A stretch of DNA of 42,688 bases from Hallella bergensis DSM 17361 (GCF_000160535.1 NZ_GG704787.1:1-42688); one strand, 5' to 3'. Shown: positions 16,567 to 25,715, counted from the stretch's first letter. Program-made: numbers and translations. Notes: a model not told the origin generated them from the sequence alone.

Positions 16567-19500
16567 CTATTTCACTTTTACGCCATCGCGAGTTATTTTT
16601 TTCATTTCTTCCTTTATATCTTTCAGAGATTGGGCACTGCTGCCCGTATTGTCCTCGATTTTCTTCAGGTGTCCCTGGGCGTCACTCATCCTGACGGCTA
16701 TGTCCTCCACGCGGTCATCGATGCTTGCCCAGTGCATCTGGCCGCTGACGAACAGTCCCTCCAGCTTTGTTCCCTGGTCCTGGCTCATCGTCATGAAGGC
16801 ACCGCTTTTGCCTGACTGTGTCGTGCCTCCGGTCTTGTCGGTCTCCTTGATGATACCTTCGTTCCTCAGCTGCTCGATGTCGTTCCTGGCACTCTTCACA
16901 TAGTCCTCGTACTCCTGCTTCAGTATGTCAAGCCATTTCCGGTACTCGGCATCGGTTATCTCACCGCTTGTCTTCGCCTTGTTCAGTTTGGCAAGATTTT
17001 CGTACCATGTTTCCAGATTCTTCTGGAACTTCGCGCCGACGAGGTTGTTCACCGCCATCTTGTTAACCATCTCCTGCCAATTCTCGGCTATTTCATCAAA
17101 GACCTTCTCTGAGCCGTTGGCAAGTCCATAGAGGGAATTTAAGAAGCTGTCAAAGACATTGTCCTTGGTCGTGGTGGTCAGGTTCTCATAGAGGGCGTCC
17201 GTAATCTCCTTCAGCTTGCCGGCCTGCTCGATATACTTGTCCAGCTTCTCGGCCACCCGACCGCCGTAGCCGCCCTTGCCGGTATCCTGCAGCAGCTTCC
17301 ACATGTCCACATTGGAGCGCAGCATCTTCATCTCCTCCGGGCTGAGGTTCCAGATGTCCCCGTTCCACTTCCTGCCCATCTGGGCACTCAGGCGGTCTAT
17401 CTGTTCCTGGCTGTAACCGCGCCAGTAGTAGTTGAAACTGTGGTGCGCGGAATGGTAACCGGCCTGCGCCTGGGCAATGCCCTTGTAGTTGTCGATTGTC
17501 TCGCGTTGCAGCTTCTCCGCATCATCAGATATGCGGATGGCGATGGCTCCCCGGGCAGTCTTCATCTCATCAGTCAGGTCTTCGATGGCCTGCTCCAGCA
17601 GCTCGTTCCGCTTGGTCAGCCGGTCGATGGCCTCCGCGACTTCCTCCTCGTTGGAATTGGTGAACCAGTCGCTCGGCCCCTTGATACTCAAGGCTCCAAA
17701 GGACAGGATATTGCCGATACGCCCCAGTACAGTGTCAAGCAGACCGCCTATGCCGTTCACTACAATGCTTTCCAATACCTTGAACAGATTCTCCGGCAGG
17801 TCGAAAATGGCATCTATCAGGTTGCCGATGGCGTCCAGTATGCCCACCACGAGGTCATCAATCCATCTGAGGGAGATAATTTCCTTAATGGCGTCAAGGA
17901 TGCCCGTCACGAAGTTCTTGATGCCGTGTACCAGGTCGAGTATCAGTTTGGGTATCTGGGCCACGATACCGATGATACCGCCAAGCCCGCTTGACAATAC
18001 GCCCGACAGGCTTCCGCCGATACTCCCCAGCGCACTGCCCATCGTGCCCGACAGCGTGGTGCCTATCGTCTTCGCCATGCCTTCCCCCATCTGCGGAAGT
18101 ATGGAATCCAGCGTACCTTTCAGCTGGTCTATCTGCCCCACGGACTGCTGAATGCCGCCAAAGCCCTCCACGCCCTGCCAGCCCTTGGCATTGCTTAATG
18201 CTGTTGTCAGTCCGCTCGTGAAATTCGCCACCTCATCGGAGGTCCGGTTCAGGGCCGCACCGAAATCCTCCATACTCTCATGTGCCTTGGCTGTGGCATC
18301 GCCCAGTTCCTGCGCCTTGGTCTCAAGTTCCCTGTACTGCTCTTCAGTAATCTCTCCAGAGGCGAGTTTCTTCTTGCCTTCGTCTCTTGTCTTCACGGCG
18401 GCTTCCTCAGCCTTCACGGCGCGGTCGTAGGCGGCCACGCTGTCCGTGAACTGCTTGATGGCCTCGTCCAGCTTCTGCCATGTCACGCTCTGGTCTGTAC
18501 CGACATACCGGCGCATCTCCTGTATCAGGTCCGTCACCTTCTGCTGGGTCTCCGCATCGGCGTTCCTGTAGTCGTCCGTTTCGACGTACGCGCGCAGCTG
18601 CTCCATCATCGGCGTCATCATCTCCTTGGTCAGGTTGCCCACGCCGCTGAAGAGAGCGCTCCAGTCTATGCCACGGCTGATCTCCTCGAACGACATGCCG
18701 GCCTCGCGTTGCTGCTGTTCCTTGCGGAGTTGGGCTTTCTTCCACTTCTTCGTACTGTCGCTCACTTCGGAAGCGTCCACCTCGGCTATCTTCTGCGCTG
18801 TCTCCTTGGCGATGGCCAGCTTCTTCTGCTGGAACGAACCGTATTCCCTCAGGTATTCGCTCATCGCCTGAATCTCGTCCCTGCGCTGTTCCAGCTGTTT
18901 CTTCGCCTCTTCCTTGGCAATCTCTTTCTCGCCGTCCTTTTTCTTCATGGAGGCAAGGGCACGGGCTGAGGCAAGTGCTTCGGTCTGTTCACCGGTGAGA
19001 TGTCCCTTTTGTGCATCGCGCCATTTCTTTTCCTGGGCGGCGAGTTCCTCCATTTCCTTCTTATAGTTTTCCTGGATTTGTCGGCGTTTCTTTTCAGAGC
19101 CTTCCTTGAGCAGGTCTATCTCTGTCTGGCGGTTCTTCTGCTGCAGGGCAAGGAGTTCCTTTACGTTACGCTCTTCCTCGTTCCTGGTGTCCTTCGCGGT
19201 CTTGGTCTTGCCTGTGGTTTTCTTCGGTTTGTCTGGGGCGGAGTGCCCACCGATATTTGCACTCTTGCCAATGGATGCAGCCTGTTTTTCCAAATCGGCA
19301 GCCTGTTTGAGATAGCTGTCGCGTTCTGCCTCCAGTTCCTTGGTTCGCTTGTTGTATGCTTCCTTGTTGTACCGCTCTACGGCCGCATGACCATCGTACA
19401 TGCCGTTGCTCTCTGACTGCATCAAGTAATGTCCCATACGGGCAAACCAGCCCATATCGCTTTCCGCATTGCCCGGTTTGGTCGCCTTGTGCTTGGCAAC

Positions 19501-20949
19501 CTTCTCGTCGGCTTCCACGGCCTTGTTCACGAGTGCCTGCGCCTTGGCCTGTAGGAAAAGCATCTGTATGTACTGCTCGGCTTTCTGGGTAAGTACATCG
19601 TACCATTGGGCCACGGTGTCATAATAGCCGAAAGCCTCGCCGTACTTGCGGTTCATCTCCTCACACTTCTTCTTCTCCTCTTCCTTGGAGCCGGTGAAGT
19701 TCTTCAGGCTCTCCCGGGTGGTGTCTATCTCAAAGCGGGTCTTGATCATCTCTGCCCGTCCCTGTGATTCAATCTCGACACGCTCCTGCGCCTTCCTTGC
19801 CGCTTCTTCCTGTGCGTCGGAGTACTTGTTCCAAGCCACGATGAGTCCTGTAATGACAACGGACAGACCGAGTGTCAGCGTGGCCATGAGTGCCGTTGCC
19901 GCGGCATTGGAAATACCCAGTGAGGTGGCAAGGCGGTAGTTGGCAGCCGTCAGCAGGTTCTTGACTTTCGTGACGGTTACCAGCCGGAATGCGCTGTCCT
20001 TGTTCAGGGCATTGAACAGCTGCTGCAGCCCCATCGTGATGGCCATGACGCTCTGTACCCGTGCCTGCACCTTCATCAGGTTTTCATTCTCGGAAGCGAA
20101 AAGGGACATCACGCCCGTGGCGGTGGTGAATGCGCCCGACAAACCGTTCACGCCGGATATGAAGCCCTGAAGGTTCGCGTCGTCATTGGAGAGGATACTG
20201 GTCTGCTGGCGCAGGTCTCCGAGAGTGTCTGAAAGTAGGGCAGCTTTCTCTGCCATCTGTCGGTACTCCTCGGTATTCTGCTCACCATTCAGACGCATTT
20301 TTGCCATGTCGTTCTGAAGCTCGCGCAACTGACGCGACAGGCGTTTGTTGCTTTCCCTGTTCTGTTCCTGTGTCTCTGTCAGGCTGTTGAGAATTACCTT
20401 TTCTTCCTCAAGGGCTTTCTTGGCGGCGTTCAATTCTGCCAGGGCTGCACCCTGCGCATTGCCCGGGGCTGCGTTGTCGTAGGCTTTCTGAAGGGAACGG
20501 ACATCGGCTTCGACCTGTTTAATGACCGCCTTCTGTTCCGTTATCTTCTCTGTCAGGCTTTTGTTAGCCGCAGCCGCCTGTTCCTCAGAAATGGTTATCT
20601 TGCGGTATTCCTGCTCCAGTTGCGCCACGCCCTGTTTGGCCTGCTGGTGCTCCTGCTCCAGTTGCTGCAGTGCCCCGGTTTCCTCTGCAAGCACTTTCTT
20701 GCACGCGCTGATCTCGACCAGCAGTTCCTGCTGACCGGTTCCCGGCTTCATGGTCTGCAGCTTCCGCTGCAGCTTGTCCAGGTCAGAGTTCACGCCGTCA
20801 ATGACCTTGCGCTGCTCATCAATCTTGGTATTGATGATCAGGGAGGCACGGCGGGCTGCGCCAAGCAGCTGCTCGACGCTCATCTTGCTCTTGTCGAGCC
20901 CCGCCGTCAGGTTGTCCCGCATCAGAAATTCTATCTCTACCGGTTTCAT
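16567..20949 (-). CDS. Tail tape measure protein
   Basis: The 1460-aa protein is rich in heptad-like coiled coil (about 20-260 and 590-720, Glu/Lys/Gln-rich). It has a hydrophobic block around 350-375 (TALMATLTLGLSVVITGLIV) and a long Gly/Ile-rich membrane-like stretch around 975-1090 (SGLGGIIGIVAQIPKLILDL). The C terminus is helical. This is the layout of tape measure proteins, which fill the tail tube, fix its length and leave ahead of the DNA. It follows the two overlapping chaperone frames, as in lambda (G, GT, H). At about 3 bases of gene per residue and about 1.5 Angstrom per residue, a tail of roughly 200 nm is expected. Confidence 0.93.
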   Translation of the reverse strand: MKPVEIEFLMRDNLTAGLDKSKMSVEQLLGAARRASLIINTKIDEQRKVIDGVNSDLDKLQRKLQTMKPGTGQQELLVEISACKKVLAEETGALQQLEQEHQQAKQGVAQLEQEYRKITISEEQAAAANKSLTEKITEQKAVIKQVEADVRSLQKAYDNAAPGNAQGAALAELNAAKKALEEEKVILNSLTETQEQNRESNKRLSRQLRELQNDMAKMRLNGEQNTEEYRQMAEKAALLSDTLGDLRQQTSILSNDDANLQGFISGVNGLSGAFTTATGVMSLFASENENLMKVQARVQSVMAITMGLQQLFNALNKDSAFRLVTVTKVKNLLTAANYRLATSLGISNAAATALMATLTLGLSVVITGLIVAWNKYSDAQEEAARKAQERVEIESQGRAEMIKTRFEIDTTRESLKNFTGSKEEEKKKCEEMNRKYGEAFGYYDTVAQWYDVLTQKAEQYIQMLFLQAKAQALVNKAVEADEKVAKHKATKPGNAESDMGWFARMGHYLMQSESNGMYDGHAAVERYNKEAYNKRTKELEAERDSYLKQAADLEKQAASIGKSANIGGHSAPDKPKKTTGKTKTAKDTRNEEERNVKELLALQQKNRQTEIDLLKEGSEKKRRQIQENYKKEMEELAAQEKKWRDAQKGHLTGEQTEALASARALASMKKKDGEKEIAKEEAKKQLEQRRDEIQAMSEYLREYGSFQQKKLAIAKETAQKIAEVDASEVSDSTKKWKKAQLRKEQQQREAGMSFEEISRGIDWSALFSGVGNLTKEMMTPMMEQLRAYVETDDYRNADAETQQKVTDLIQEMRRYVGTDQSVTWQKLDEAIKQFTDSVAAYDRAVKAEEAAVKTRDEGKKKLASGEITEEQYRELETKAQELGDATAKAHESMEDFGAALNRTSDEVANFTSGLTTALSNAKGWQGVEGFGGIQQSVGQIDQLKGTLDSILPQMGEGMAKTIGTTLSGTMGSALGSIGGSLSGVLSSGLGGIIGIVAQIPKLILDLVHGIKNFVTGILDAIKEIISLRWIDDLVVGILDAIGNLIDAIFDLPENLFKVLESIVVNGIGGLLDTVLGRIGNILSFGALSIKGPSDWFTNSNEEEVAEAIDRLTKRNELLEQAIEDLTDEMKTARGAIAIRISDDAEKLQRETIDNYKGIAQAQAGYHSAHHSFNYYWRGYSQEQIDRLSAQMGRKWNGDIWNLSPEEMKMLRSNVDMWKLLQDTGKGGYGGRVAEKLDKYIEQAGKLKEITDALYENLTTTTKDNVFDSFLNSLYGLANGSEKVFDEIAENWQEMVNKMAVNNLVGAKFQKNLETWYENLAKLNKAKTSGEITDAEYRKWLDILKQEYEDYVKSARNDIEQLRNEGIIKETDKTGGTTQSGKSGAFMTMSQDQGTKLEGLFVSGQMHWASIDDRVEDIAVRMSDAQGHLKKIEDNTGSSAQSLKDIKEEMKKITRDGVKVK

Positions 20950-20952
20950 TCG

Positions 20953-21369
20953 CTATTGTTTTAAGTTGCTTTGAAAAAACGCCACTATATCGCTGGCTTC
21001 ACTTTCAGGGCTTTGTGTGCTACCGTTGGCTTGCTTGCCATCTACATAGCGGGGAGCGTCGCTCAGCATCATGATTAGCGTCTGGAAGTTCACGCCGTTC
21101 AGGATATAGTCCACGCTCCATCCTGTGGCACTCGCTATCTGCCATATAAACCCAAAGGGGCTATGGGAGCCTTCCCAACGGCTCTTTAACTCCCCCTCTT
21201 TCCTTGGCTCAGTCTCAGCTTCATCGGATTCGTCATCTCTGCTGATCTGATAATAGGTATAAAAGACTGCGTGCCCATCAGCAATACGAATTGGCTGAAG
21301 GCTGCCTTCTGGTACTCCCACTTCATATAGTGCCGCACCAACCACGACAGCAGCCATACCGGCAGCCAC
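20953..21369 (-). CDS. Tail assembly chaperone, second (gpT-like) frame
   Basis: The second frame is open for 138 codons from a GTG at 21369 (ATG at 21357) and overlaps the first chaperone gene by 184 bases in the -1 frame. The protein-like part is the portion after the first gene ends (GFIWQIASATGWSVDYILNG, then NFQTLIMMLSDAPRYV), which looks like gpT domains. The stretch inside the overlap is likely untranslated in this frame. A ribosomal -1 shift near the end of the first gene would give a product of about 237 aa; the only slippery site seen is A AAG (21201-21198). Internal initiation is the alternative. Confidence 0.65.
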   Translation of the reverse strand: MAAGMAAVVVGAALYEVGVPEGSLQPIRIADGHAVFYTYYQISRDDESDEAETEPRKEGELKSRWEGSHSPFGFIWQIASATGWSVDYILNGVNFQTLIMMLSDAPRYVDGKQANGSTQSPESEASDIVAFFQSNLKQ

Positions 21370-21665
21370 CAGCGTTCCATCGTCAGGGCGATGATACGGC
21401 TCAAAGTCTTGCCATGCCGGGCAAGGAACTGCATCTGTTCCTTATGGTCCATAGCTTCCAGTTCGGCCGCCGTCGTGTCCATAGACAGGTAGGCATGCGC
21501 AATCTTTATCTGTCGGGCCAGCGTCGGGCGCTTCATCGTCAGCCGGAATCGCAGCGGCTCTTTCCTGAAAGGTATCCTTAAATCCTTGAGAGGGAGGGAA
21601 ACGCCCGCATCAAGCAAGGCTTCCGCTCCCTCTCTCTGGATTTTCCTGATTACTTGCTCGTCCAT
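21186..21665 (-). CDS. Tail assembly chaperone, first (gpG-like) frame
   Basis: The 159-aa protein is mostly helical with an acidic middle (TTAAELEAMDHKEQ) and a Trp-rich helix (ERWWLPVWLLSWLVRHYM). It lies between the tail tube and tape measure genes and overlaps a second frame at its 3' end, which is the hallmark of the paired chaperones that coat the tape measure during tail assembly. Its start overlaps the stop of the tube gene (TGATG). No sequence family was recognised; the call rests on place and frame structure. Confidence 0.65.
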   Translation of the reverse strand: MDEQVIRKIQREGAEALLDAGVSLPLKDLRIPFRKEPLRFRLTMKRPTLARQIKIAHAYLSMDTTAAELEAMDHKEQMQFLARHGKTLSRIIALTMERWWLPVWLLSWLVRHYMKWEYQKAAFSQFVLLMGTQSFIPIIRSAEMTNPMKLRLSQGKRGS

Positions 21666-22171
21666 CAGCCTTCACCCAGAGTGTCATTGATTTCGTAAGG
21701 AGCACCGCCATCCTCGGGCTTGTTCACCTTCAGCTGGCATTCTACCTTCGAAACTTCAGTCAACGTCAGCTTACCGCCGAGGTTGGCCAGGATGGTTCCG
21801 TTGGGAATGGTCATGGTCTGACCGCTCACGAAGTCAATGGTCCACTTGCCACTGAGGTCCACGAGAGAGGTCGGTGCTTTCCAGCCGGTCACCTTCTTGT
21901 TGCCCTCGGTGCCGGTCTCAACCAGCGTTCCGCCCAGCACGGCTTTCAGGTTCGCATAGTCCAGCTGGATAAGGTTGAAGGTCGGGCTCACCTTGCCGTT
22001 GCTCTGCATCAGCGTCAGCACGGGTGCGTCGGGCACCTGCTCGGCTTCCACGTCCACACTCTCCGGCTTCGTGCCGCCCCAGTCCCAGCTGTTCTTTTCG
22101 ATGTAACCGATGAGGGCTTCGCCAAATTTCACGGCTGCGATGCCGTAGATGAATTTCTTGTTCTTGCTCAT
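21665..22171 (-). CDS. Major tail tube protein
   Basis: The 168-aa protein is beta-rich with the strand pattern of siphophage tube proteins (KFIYGIAAVKFGEALIGYI, SGKWTIDFVSGQTMTIPNG, GGKLTLTEVSKVECQLKVNK). It stands just before the chaperone pair and the tape measure gene. It would stack as hexameric rings into the non-contractile tail. The start codon overlaps the stop of the preceding lipoprotein gene by four bases. No sheath gene is next to it, which argues against a contractile tail. Confidence 0.75.
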   Translation of the reverse strand: MSKNKKFIYGIAAVKFGEALIGYIEKNSWDWGGTKPESVDVEAEQVPDAPVLTLMQSNGKVSPTFNLIQLDYANLKAVLGGTLVETGTEGNKKVTGWKAPTSLVDLSGKWTIDFVSGQTMTIPNGTILANLGGKLTLTEVSKVECQLKVNKPEDGGAPYEINDTLGEG

Positions 22172-22791
22172 TTTCTAAGTTTTATAAAAGTGAATACTAT
22201 TCCGATTATCCCGGACAGAAGCCCGGCACAAAAATACTTGAGCCGCATGAGGAAGCCGTTACCGGTACTTTCCTTCGCCTCCTCCTTATGCTCAGCCTTG
22301 CTGTCGCTCGCAATTTTGAGTTGCCGTTTCAGCGTGCTGATGGTCTTGGCATATCTGGCGCACACCAGTTCCAGGCTGTCGCATCCAGCTTCAATCACTA
22401 TCCGTTCCGGCTCATCAGCCGTCGGCGCCTTGTGGCTCACCTTCACGCTCGCCTGACCTTTCCTCGCCGTGTAGCCCGCCCCTTGGGGCAACAGGCGAAG
22501 ACTGTCCAGGTTCAGTGTCAGGCTTACCGTCGACATCGGCACCTTCACGGGCATCTGGCTCGTTTCGGTGATGCTCACCGCCTCGCTGTCCCTTGCCTCG
22601 AGAGTGCTTTGCACGACTTGGCTTTCCCTCGTCAACCTCTTCGTCGAGCGACAGCTCGCCACTGACAGGACAATTAGCGCGATGGGGGCAAACCTGAATA
22701 GCCTCGATAGCGCGGGAGAGGCGGTTGAGCGCACGCCGTGTCCGGCTGTTCTCGACTCCCAGAGCCTCAATCTGTTCTTTGGTCTCTTCAT
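22168..22791 (-). CDS. Lipoprotein, possible outer spanin, overlapping the preceding gene
   Basis: The protein is 207 aa from the ATG at 22791, or 188 aa from a GTG at 22734; the frame is open to 22917 but that part is Arg/Pro noise. A hydrophobic helix (FAPIALIVLSVASC) ends in a lipobox VASC, so it is a likely signal-peptidase II substrate. The exported part has beta-like segments and a C-terminal helix GFLMRLKYFCAGLLSGIIGI that is a second membrane segment. It is largely nested in the +1 frame of the preceding gene, as Rz1 is in Rz. With the amidase upstream, a spanin role is likely. The start remains open. Confidence 0.55.
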   Translation of the reverse strand: MKRPKNRLRLWESRTAGHGVRSTASPALSRLFRFAPIALIVLSVASCRSTKRLTRESQVVQSTLEARDSEAVSITETSQMPVKVPMSTVSLTLNLDSLRLLPQGAGYTARKGQASVKVSHKAPTADEPERIVIEAGCDSLELVCARYAKTISTLKRQLKIASDSKAEHKEEAKESTGNGFLMRLKYFCAGLLSGIIGIVFTFIKLRK

Positions 22792-22972
22792 ATTTCTTCT
22801 GTGTTTCAACCAGCAGCATCGAGATGTCCTCGTACATCGTCTTGTAGGTGTCGTGCACCTCCTTGGCGGTCTTGGCCTCCCGCGCCTTGCGGTTCGCAAT
22901 CCACGCAATGGCGGCACCGATACCGCCAGACGGGATTGCCCATTGCAGAATCTGTAATATCGTGTCTGCCAT
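22415..22972 (-). CDS. Inner-membrane coiled-coil protein, possible inner spanin or holin
   Basis: The 185-aa protein has an N-terminal membrane segment (AIPSGGIGAAIAWIA) followed by a coiled coil (KEVHDTYKTMYEDISMLLVE to about 85). The C-terminal 70 residues are hydrophilic and repeat-poor (GKGQRGGEHHRNEPDAREGA), and coincide with the overlap in which the lipoprotein gene runs in the other frame. One membrane helix plus coiled coil with an overlapping lipoprotein gene is the i-spanin/o-spanin pattern. A holin function cannot be excluded, since no other holin is seen. Confidence 0.5.
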   Translation of the reverse strand: MADTILQILQWAIPSGGIGAAIAWIANRKAREAKTAKEVHDTYKTMYEDISMLLVETQKKYEETKEQIEALGVENSRTRRALNRLSRAIEAIQVCPHRANCPVSGELSLDEEVDEGKPSRAKHSRGKGQRGGEHHRNEPDAREGADVDGKPDTEPGQSSPVAPRGGLHGEERSGEREGEPQGADG

Positions 22973-22996
22973 TGCTTGTATATTGTGAATTGTAAA

Positions 22997-23467
22997 TTAT
23001 GAATTATGAACTCCTATCTCGCGCAGCCACTTGCTTACGTCAAACGAAGGGCACGCCTTGCGCGGATTCAGGTCGTGGTGCCCCACAATGCGTATCTGCG
23101 GGAAACGCTCGTGGAAGTCGCGCACATAGCGTTTCAGGGCTTCCTTCTGCGCCGCCGTCCGCGTGTCCTTGGGCTTCATGGCTTTGTCGCAGCCGCCCAC
23201 ATACACGATGTGCCGGCTCACGCTGTTGTAGCCCGCAGCGCCGTTGGTAACCTCCCACGGATCCACCTGAGCGTCCTCGTTGTTGTCCACCAGCCGCTCC
23301 ACGCTGCCGTCAAGGTGGAAGAGGTCCGTGTAGCCCACCTGCTTCCAGCCACGCCCACCCTTGCTTACCGGGTCGGTGTGCCAGTGGCGTATCTCCGCGG
23401 AGCTTACCTCACGGTCTTCCGGCGTGGCGGTGCAGTGGATGACGAGATATTGCATTGGCTTGCTCAT
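22997..23467 (-). CDS. N-acetylmuramoyl-L-alanine amidase (endolysin, T7 lysozyme type)
   Basis: The 156-aa protein fits the T7-lysozyme type amidase-2 family in full. His11 (YLVIHCTATP), His130 in VGHHDLNP and Cys139 in the RKACPSFDV motif match the three zinc ligands of T7 lysozyme, and Lys137 matches its catalytic lysine. It cuts the bond between muramic acid and L-alanine in peptidoglycan. There is no signal peptide, so a holin or another route is needed for access to the wall. The gene lies amid the head and tail genes, with the spanin-like pair next, so lysis is timed with the late genes. Confidence 0.92.
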   Translation of the reverse strand: MSKPMQYLVIHCTATPEDREVSSAEIRHWHTDPVSKGGRGWKQVGYTDLFHLDGSVERLVDNNEDAQVDPWEVTNGAAGYNSVSRHIVYVGGCDKAMKPKDTRTAAQKEALKRYVRDFHERFPQIRIVGHHDLNPRKACPSFDVSKWLREIGVHNS

Positions 23468-23652
23468 TATCCTATGTGTTCTGAGTATTCTGCCAAGCCA
23501 CGGCTAACAACATCTGCAGCACGCTCGGTCTCAAATTCCAATACGGTACCGGCTTCGTAGCGGATAGTGGTGTCAAACTTGTCAAGGAAGTCCTGGACTA
23601 CCTTGATAGATACCTTTTTCTCTTCATTCTTTTCGTTCTTTTCCTTTTCCAT
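23467..23652 (-). CDS. Small head-tail region protein (gp35-like)
   Basis: The 61-aa protein has a Lys/Glu-rich start and then a compact domain (VVQDFLDKFDTTIRYEAGTV, EFETERAADVVSRGLAEYSE). The pattern 'Y-x-x-G-x-x-x-E-F-x-x-E-R-A' is seen in small phage proteins of the Mu gp35 kind placed near the major capsid gene. Its stop overlaps the amidase start (TAATG). No biochemical role is known for the family. Confidence 0.5.
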   Translation of the reverse strand: MEKEKNEKNEEKKVSIKVVQDFLDKFDTTIRYEAGTVLEFETERAADVVSRGLAEYSEHIG

Positions 23653-23699
23653 TTTTATTCTATTTTATGGTTTATACTAAATCTCTGCTGTCCACATGG

Positions 23700-24647
23700 T
23701 TATCCGTGTGCAAGGAACTTTGGTGAGGAACGCTTGTCCAGCACGATGAATTCCTCACCGAAGGCAATGTTAGTGTCTGCCTTCATAAGCATCTTGAAGA
23801 AGTACAATTCACTCATATTGCTCACAGGACCAATCTTGATGACATGTTCGTCGTCTTGGAGGTTCACGGCTGCAAACAGATTGCTCGTCATTGCGTCAGG
23901 GCTGCACAGCGTGGCCACGATAAGGTCATCAGGCCATGCCGCGAGGGTCTCAATCTTGATGTCCTTGTACATCTTCAGGTTGCGCGTGGTTTCGTCACGG
24001 TTCTTGTACTCGCGGGCCGTCAGCTCGTCATCGTACTTGTTGAAGTCCGTAGGGCTCATCAGGAAGCGGAGGTTCGGGTTTTCAATCATCGCTACAGGAA
24101 TTTTTGCACGCACTGCCTTCAGGCGGCCAACCATTGTCGTTTCATCCGAACTTACGACGACAACGTTCTGGTCCTTTGCAGCCTGTGTCAGGATGCCGTT
24201 GAAGAGATGATCGTCGTCATTACCTTGTACGCCGTTGATGTAGTGGTTCCCTAACTCGAACTGTACCTGTTTTGACAGGGCGTCGAGAAGCTGGTTCTGT
24301 ACGGCAGGTGGAAGCTCTGCAAAAACGAGGTCGCCCTTAGGCTGGAACTGACGCCATACGCTCTCGAATGTGCGCGGGTTGAAAACCGTGAACGCCATGA
24401 AGTCCACAGGGTTCAGGCTCTGCTCCGAATAATCGAAGCCACCCTTCGAGTCGCTTACCTGGGGATCTTCCTTCTGCTGCTGCAACATCTTGCTTGTGCG
24501 CAGACGGGGAATGGATACTTTCTTCGACACATTCGGGATAATGTGGATAAGTCCCTTGCCCACAATCTCGTTGTTGGTCGTCGCAACGGTAAGGAGCTGC
24601 TCCAGCACCTCGCCATTGTAGTTGGTGTTTTTAATATTGATTGCCAT
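23700..24647 (-). CDS. Major capsid protein
   Basis: The 315-aa protein has the layout of HK97-fold capsid proteins. It opens with an N-terminal arm, then an A-domain-like middle (QVQFELGNHYINGVQG, LFNGILTQAA) and a C-terminal beta-rich part (ELYFFKMLMKADTNIAFGEE, FIVLDKR). It follows the ClpP-type protease/scaffold gene, and the next genes are head-tail items. No large N-terminal delta domain is present, since scaffolding seems to be supplied by the upstream protein. Its size and gene order are typical of transposable siphophages. Confidence 0.87.
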   Translation of the reverse strand: MAINIKNTNYNGEVLEQLLTVATTNNEIVGKGLIHIIPNVSKKVSIPRLRTSKMLQQQKEDPQVSDSKGGFDYSEQSLNPVDFMAFTVFNPRTFESVWRQFQPKGDLVFAELPPAVQNQLLDALSKQVQFELGNHYINGVQGNDDDHLFNGILTQAAKDQNVVVVSSDETTMVGRLKAVRAKIPVAMIENPNLRFLMSPTDFNKYDDELTAREYKNRDETTRNLKMYKDIKIETLAAWPDDLIVATLCSPDAMTSNLFAAVNLQDDEHVIKIGPVSNMSELYFFKMLMKADTNIAFGEEFIVLDKRSSPKFLAHG

Positions 24648-24674
24648 TGTTTATGAAATAATTATTTACAGGTT

Positions 24675-25715
24675 TTACTTTCCGTGATATTTGTCGCGGA
24701 TCTCACGCTGGCGCTTCTCCCAGGGACTCTCATCACCGGGATTGCCACCCTGCAGGATGTCCCTTACCATTTTCTTTGTTGGCAAGGCTGCCAAAGCCTT
24801 CTTGCCGTCATCGGGGTGCTCTTTCAGCAGGTTCTCATAGACGGGGCGTGTCTCCGCATTGATGCGACCGTCTTTCTCTGCGGCATCGAGCAGGGCCTTG
24901 CGCGCTGCTGCCGCCGCTGCCTCTGCCGCATCCTCAAAGTCCTTCAATTTTGCCTTCAGCGTGTCATTCTCCTTACCGATACTGTCAGCGCGCCCGGCAG
25001 TGGTTTCCAACTGGTCGAGGCGTGCCAGCACGTCGGCCTCCGTCGCGCAGTCCTTGAACTGCGGACGTTTTTTCAATTCTTCAAAGTTCATGTCCGAAAT
25101 GTTTAGTGGCTCATTGAGCCGGTTATTAAATATTGCATATATCTGTTCTGGCGTACTGTCCTCCGGCACAGGGTCTGCATCGTAAATGCCGTCAATCAGC
25201 CCAAGGCTAAGGGCTTCGTCTGCCGTCAGCCAATGGTCAGTACCGTCGAAATAGGCAGCCTTTACCGCCGCCGCATCCTTGCCCAGTCGCTCGGCATACA
25301 TCTGGCACAGCGTGTCTTCCAGACTCTCCATCTGCTCAAGCACCTCCTTCAGGTCTTTCTTGTTGCCGTAGCAACCGCCACTCACGCTATGAAGCATTAG
25401 CCGGGCATAGCGGCTCATATATACCGGCTTCCCGCAAAGGGCTATGACGCTCGCCATAGACGCTGCCACACCATCTACATAGAGGGTGATGTTCGCCTTG
25501 CTTGCACGCAGGGCGTTGAAAATGGCTATGCCAGTATAGACCTCGCCGCCGACACTGTTGATACGGATATCAATATTCTTGTATGCCGATTCCGCTGCCA
25601 TGAGTTCACGGGTAATCTGTCCGCTCGTCACCGCTCCATAATTGTCGCCTATGTCTCCATACAGCAGGATGCAGCAGGTGTCTTCGCCGGGGATGATGTT
25701 GAAAAATCTATTCAT
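24675..25715 (-). CDS. ClpP-type prohead protease fused to a scaffold domain
   Basis: The 346-aa protein begins with a self-compartmentalising serine protease of the ClpP/S14 kind: RINSVGGEVYTGIAIFNAL, Ser86 in GVAASMASVIAL, His109 in LMLHSVSGG, and the distal GTDHWLTADEALSLGLIDG segment with the third catalytic Asp. From about 205 on it is helical and charged (ENDTLKAKLKDFEDAAEAAA, repeated Ala), like a scaffold. The C-terminal end (SPWEKRQREIRDKYHGK) is basic. It would organise capsid assembly and cut itself out on maturation. It is the first gene of the leftward late unit. Confidence 0.9.
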   Translation of the reverse strand: MNRFFNIIPGEDTCCILLYGDIGDNYGAVTSGQITRELMAAESAYKNIDIRINSVGGEVYTGIAIFNALRASKANITLYVDGVAASMASVIALCGKPVYMSRYARLMLHSVSGGCYGNKKDLKEVLEQMESLEDTLCQMYAERLGKDAAAVKAAYFDGTDHWLTADEALSLGLIDGIYDADPVPEDSTPEQIYAIFNNRLNEPLNISDMNFEELKKRPQFKDCATEADVLARLDQLETTAGRADSIGKENDTLKAKLKDFEDAAEAAAAAARKALLDAAEKDGRINAETRPVYENLLKEHPDDGKKALAALPTKKMVRDILQGGNPGDESPWEKRQREIRDKYHGK

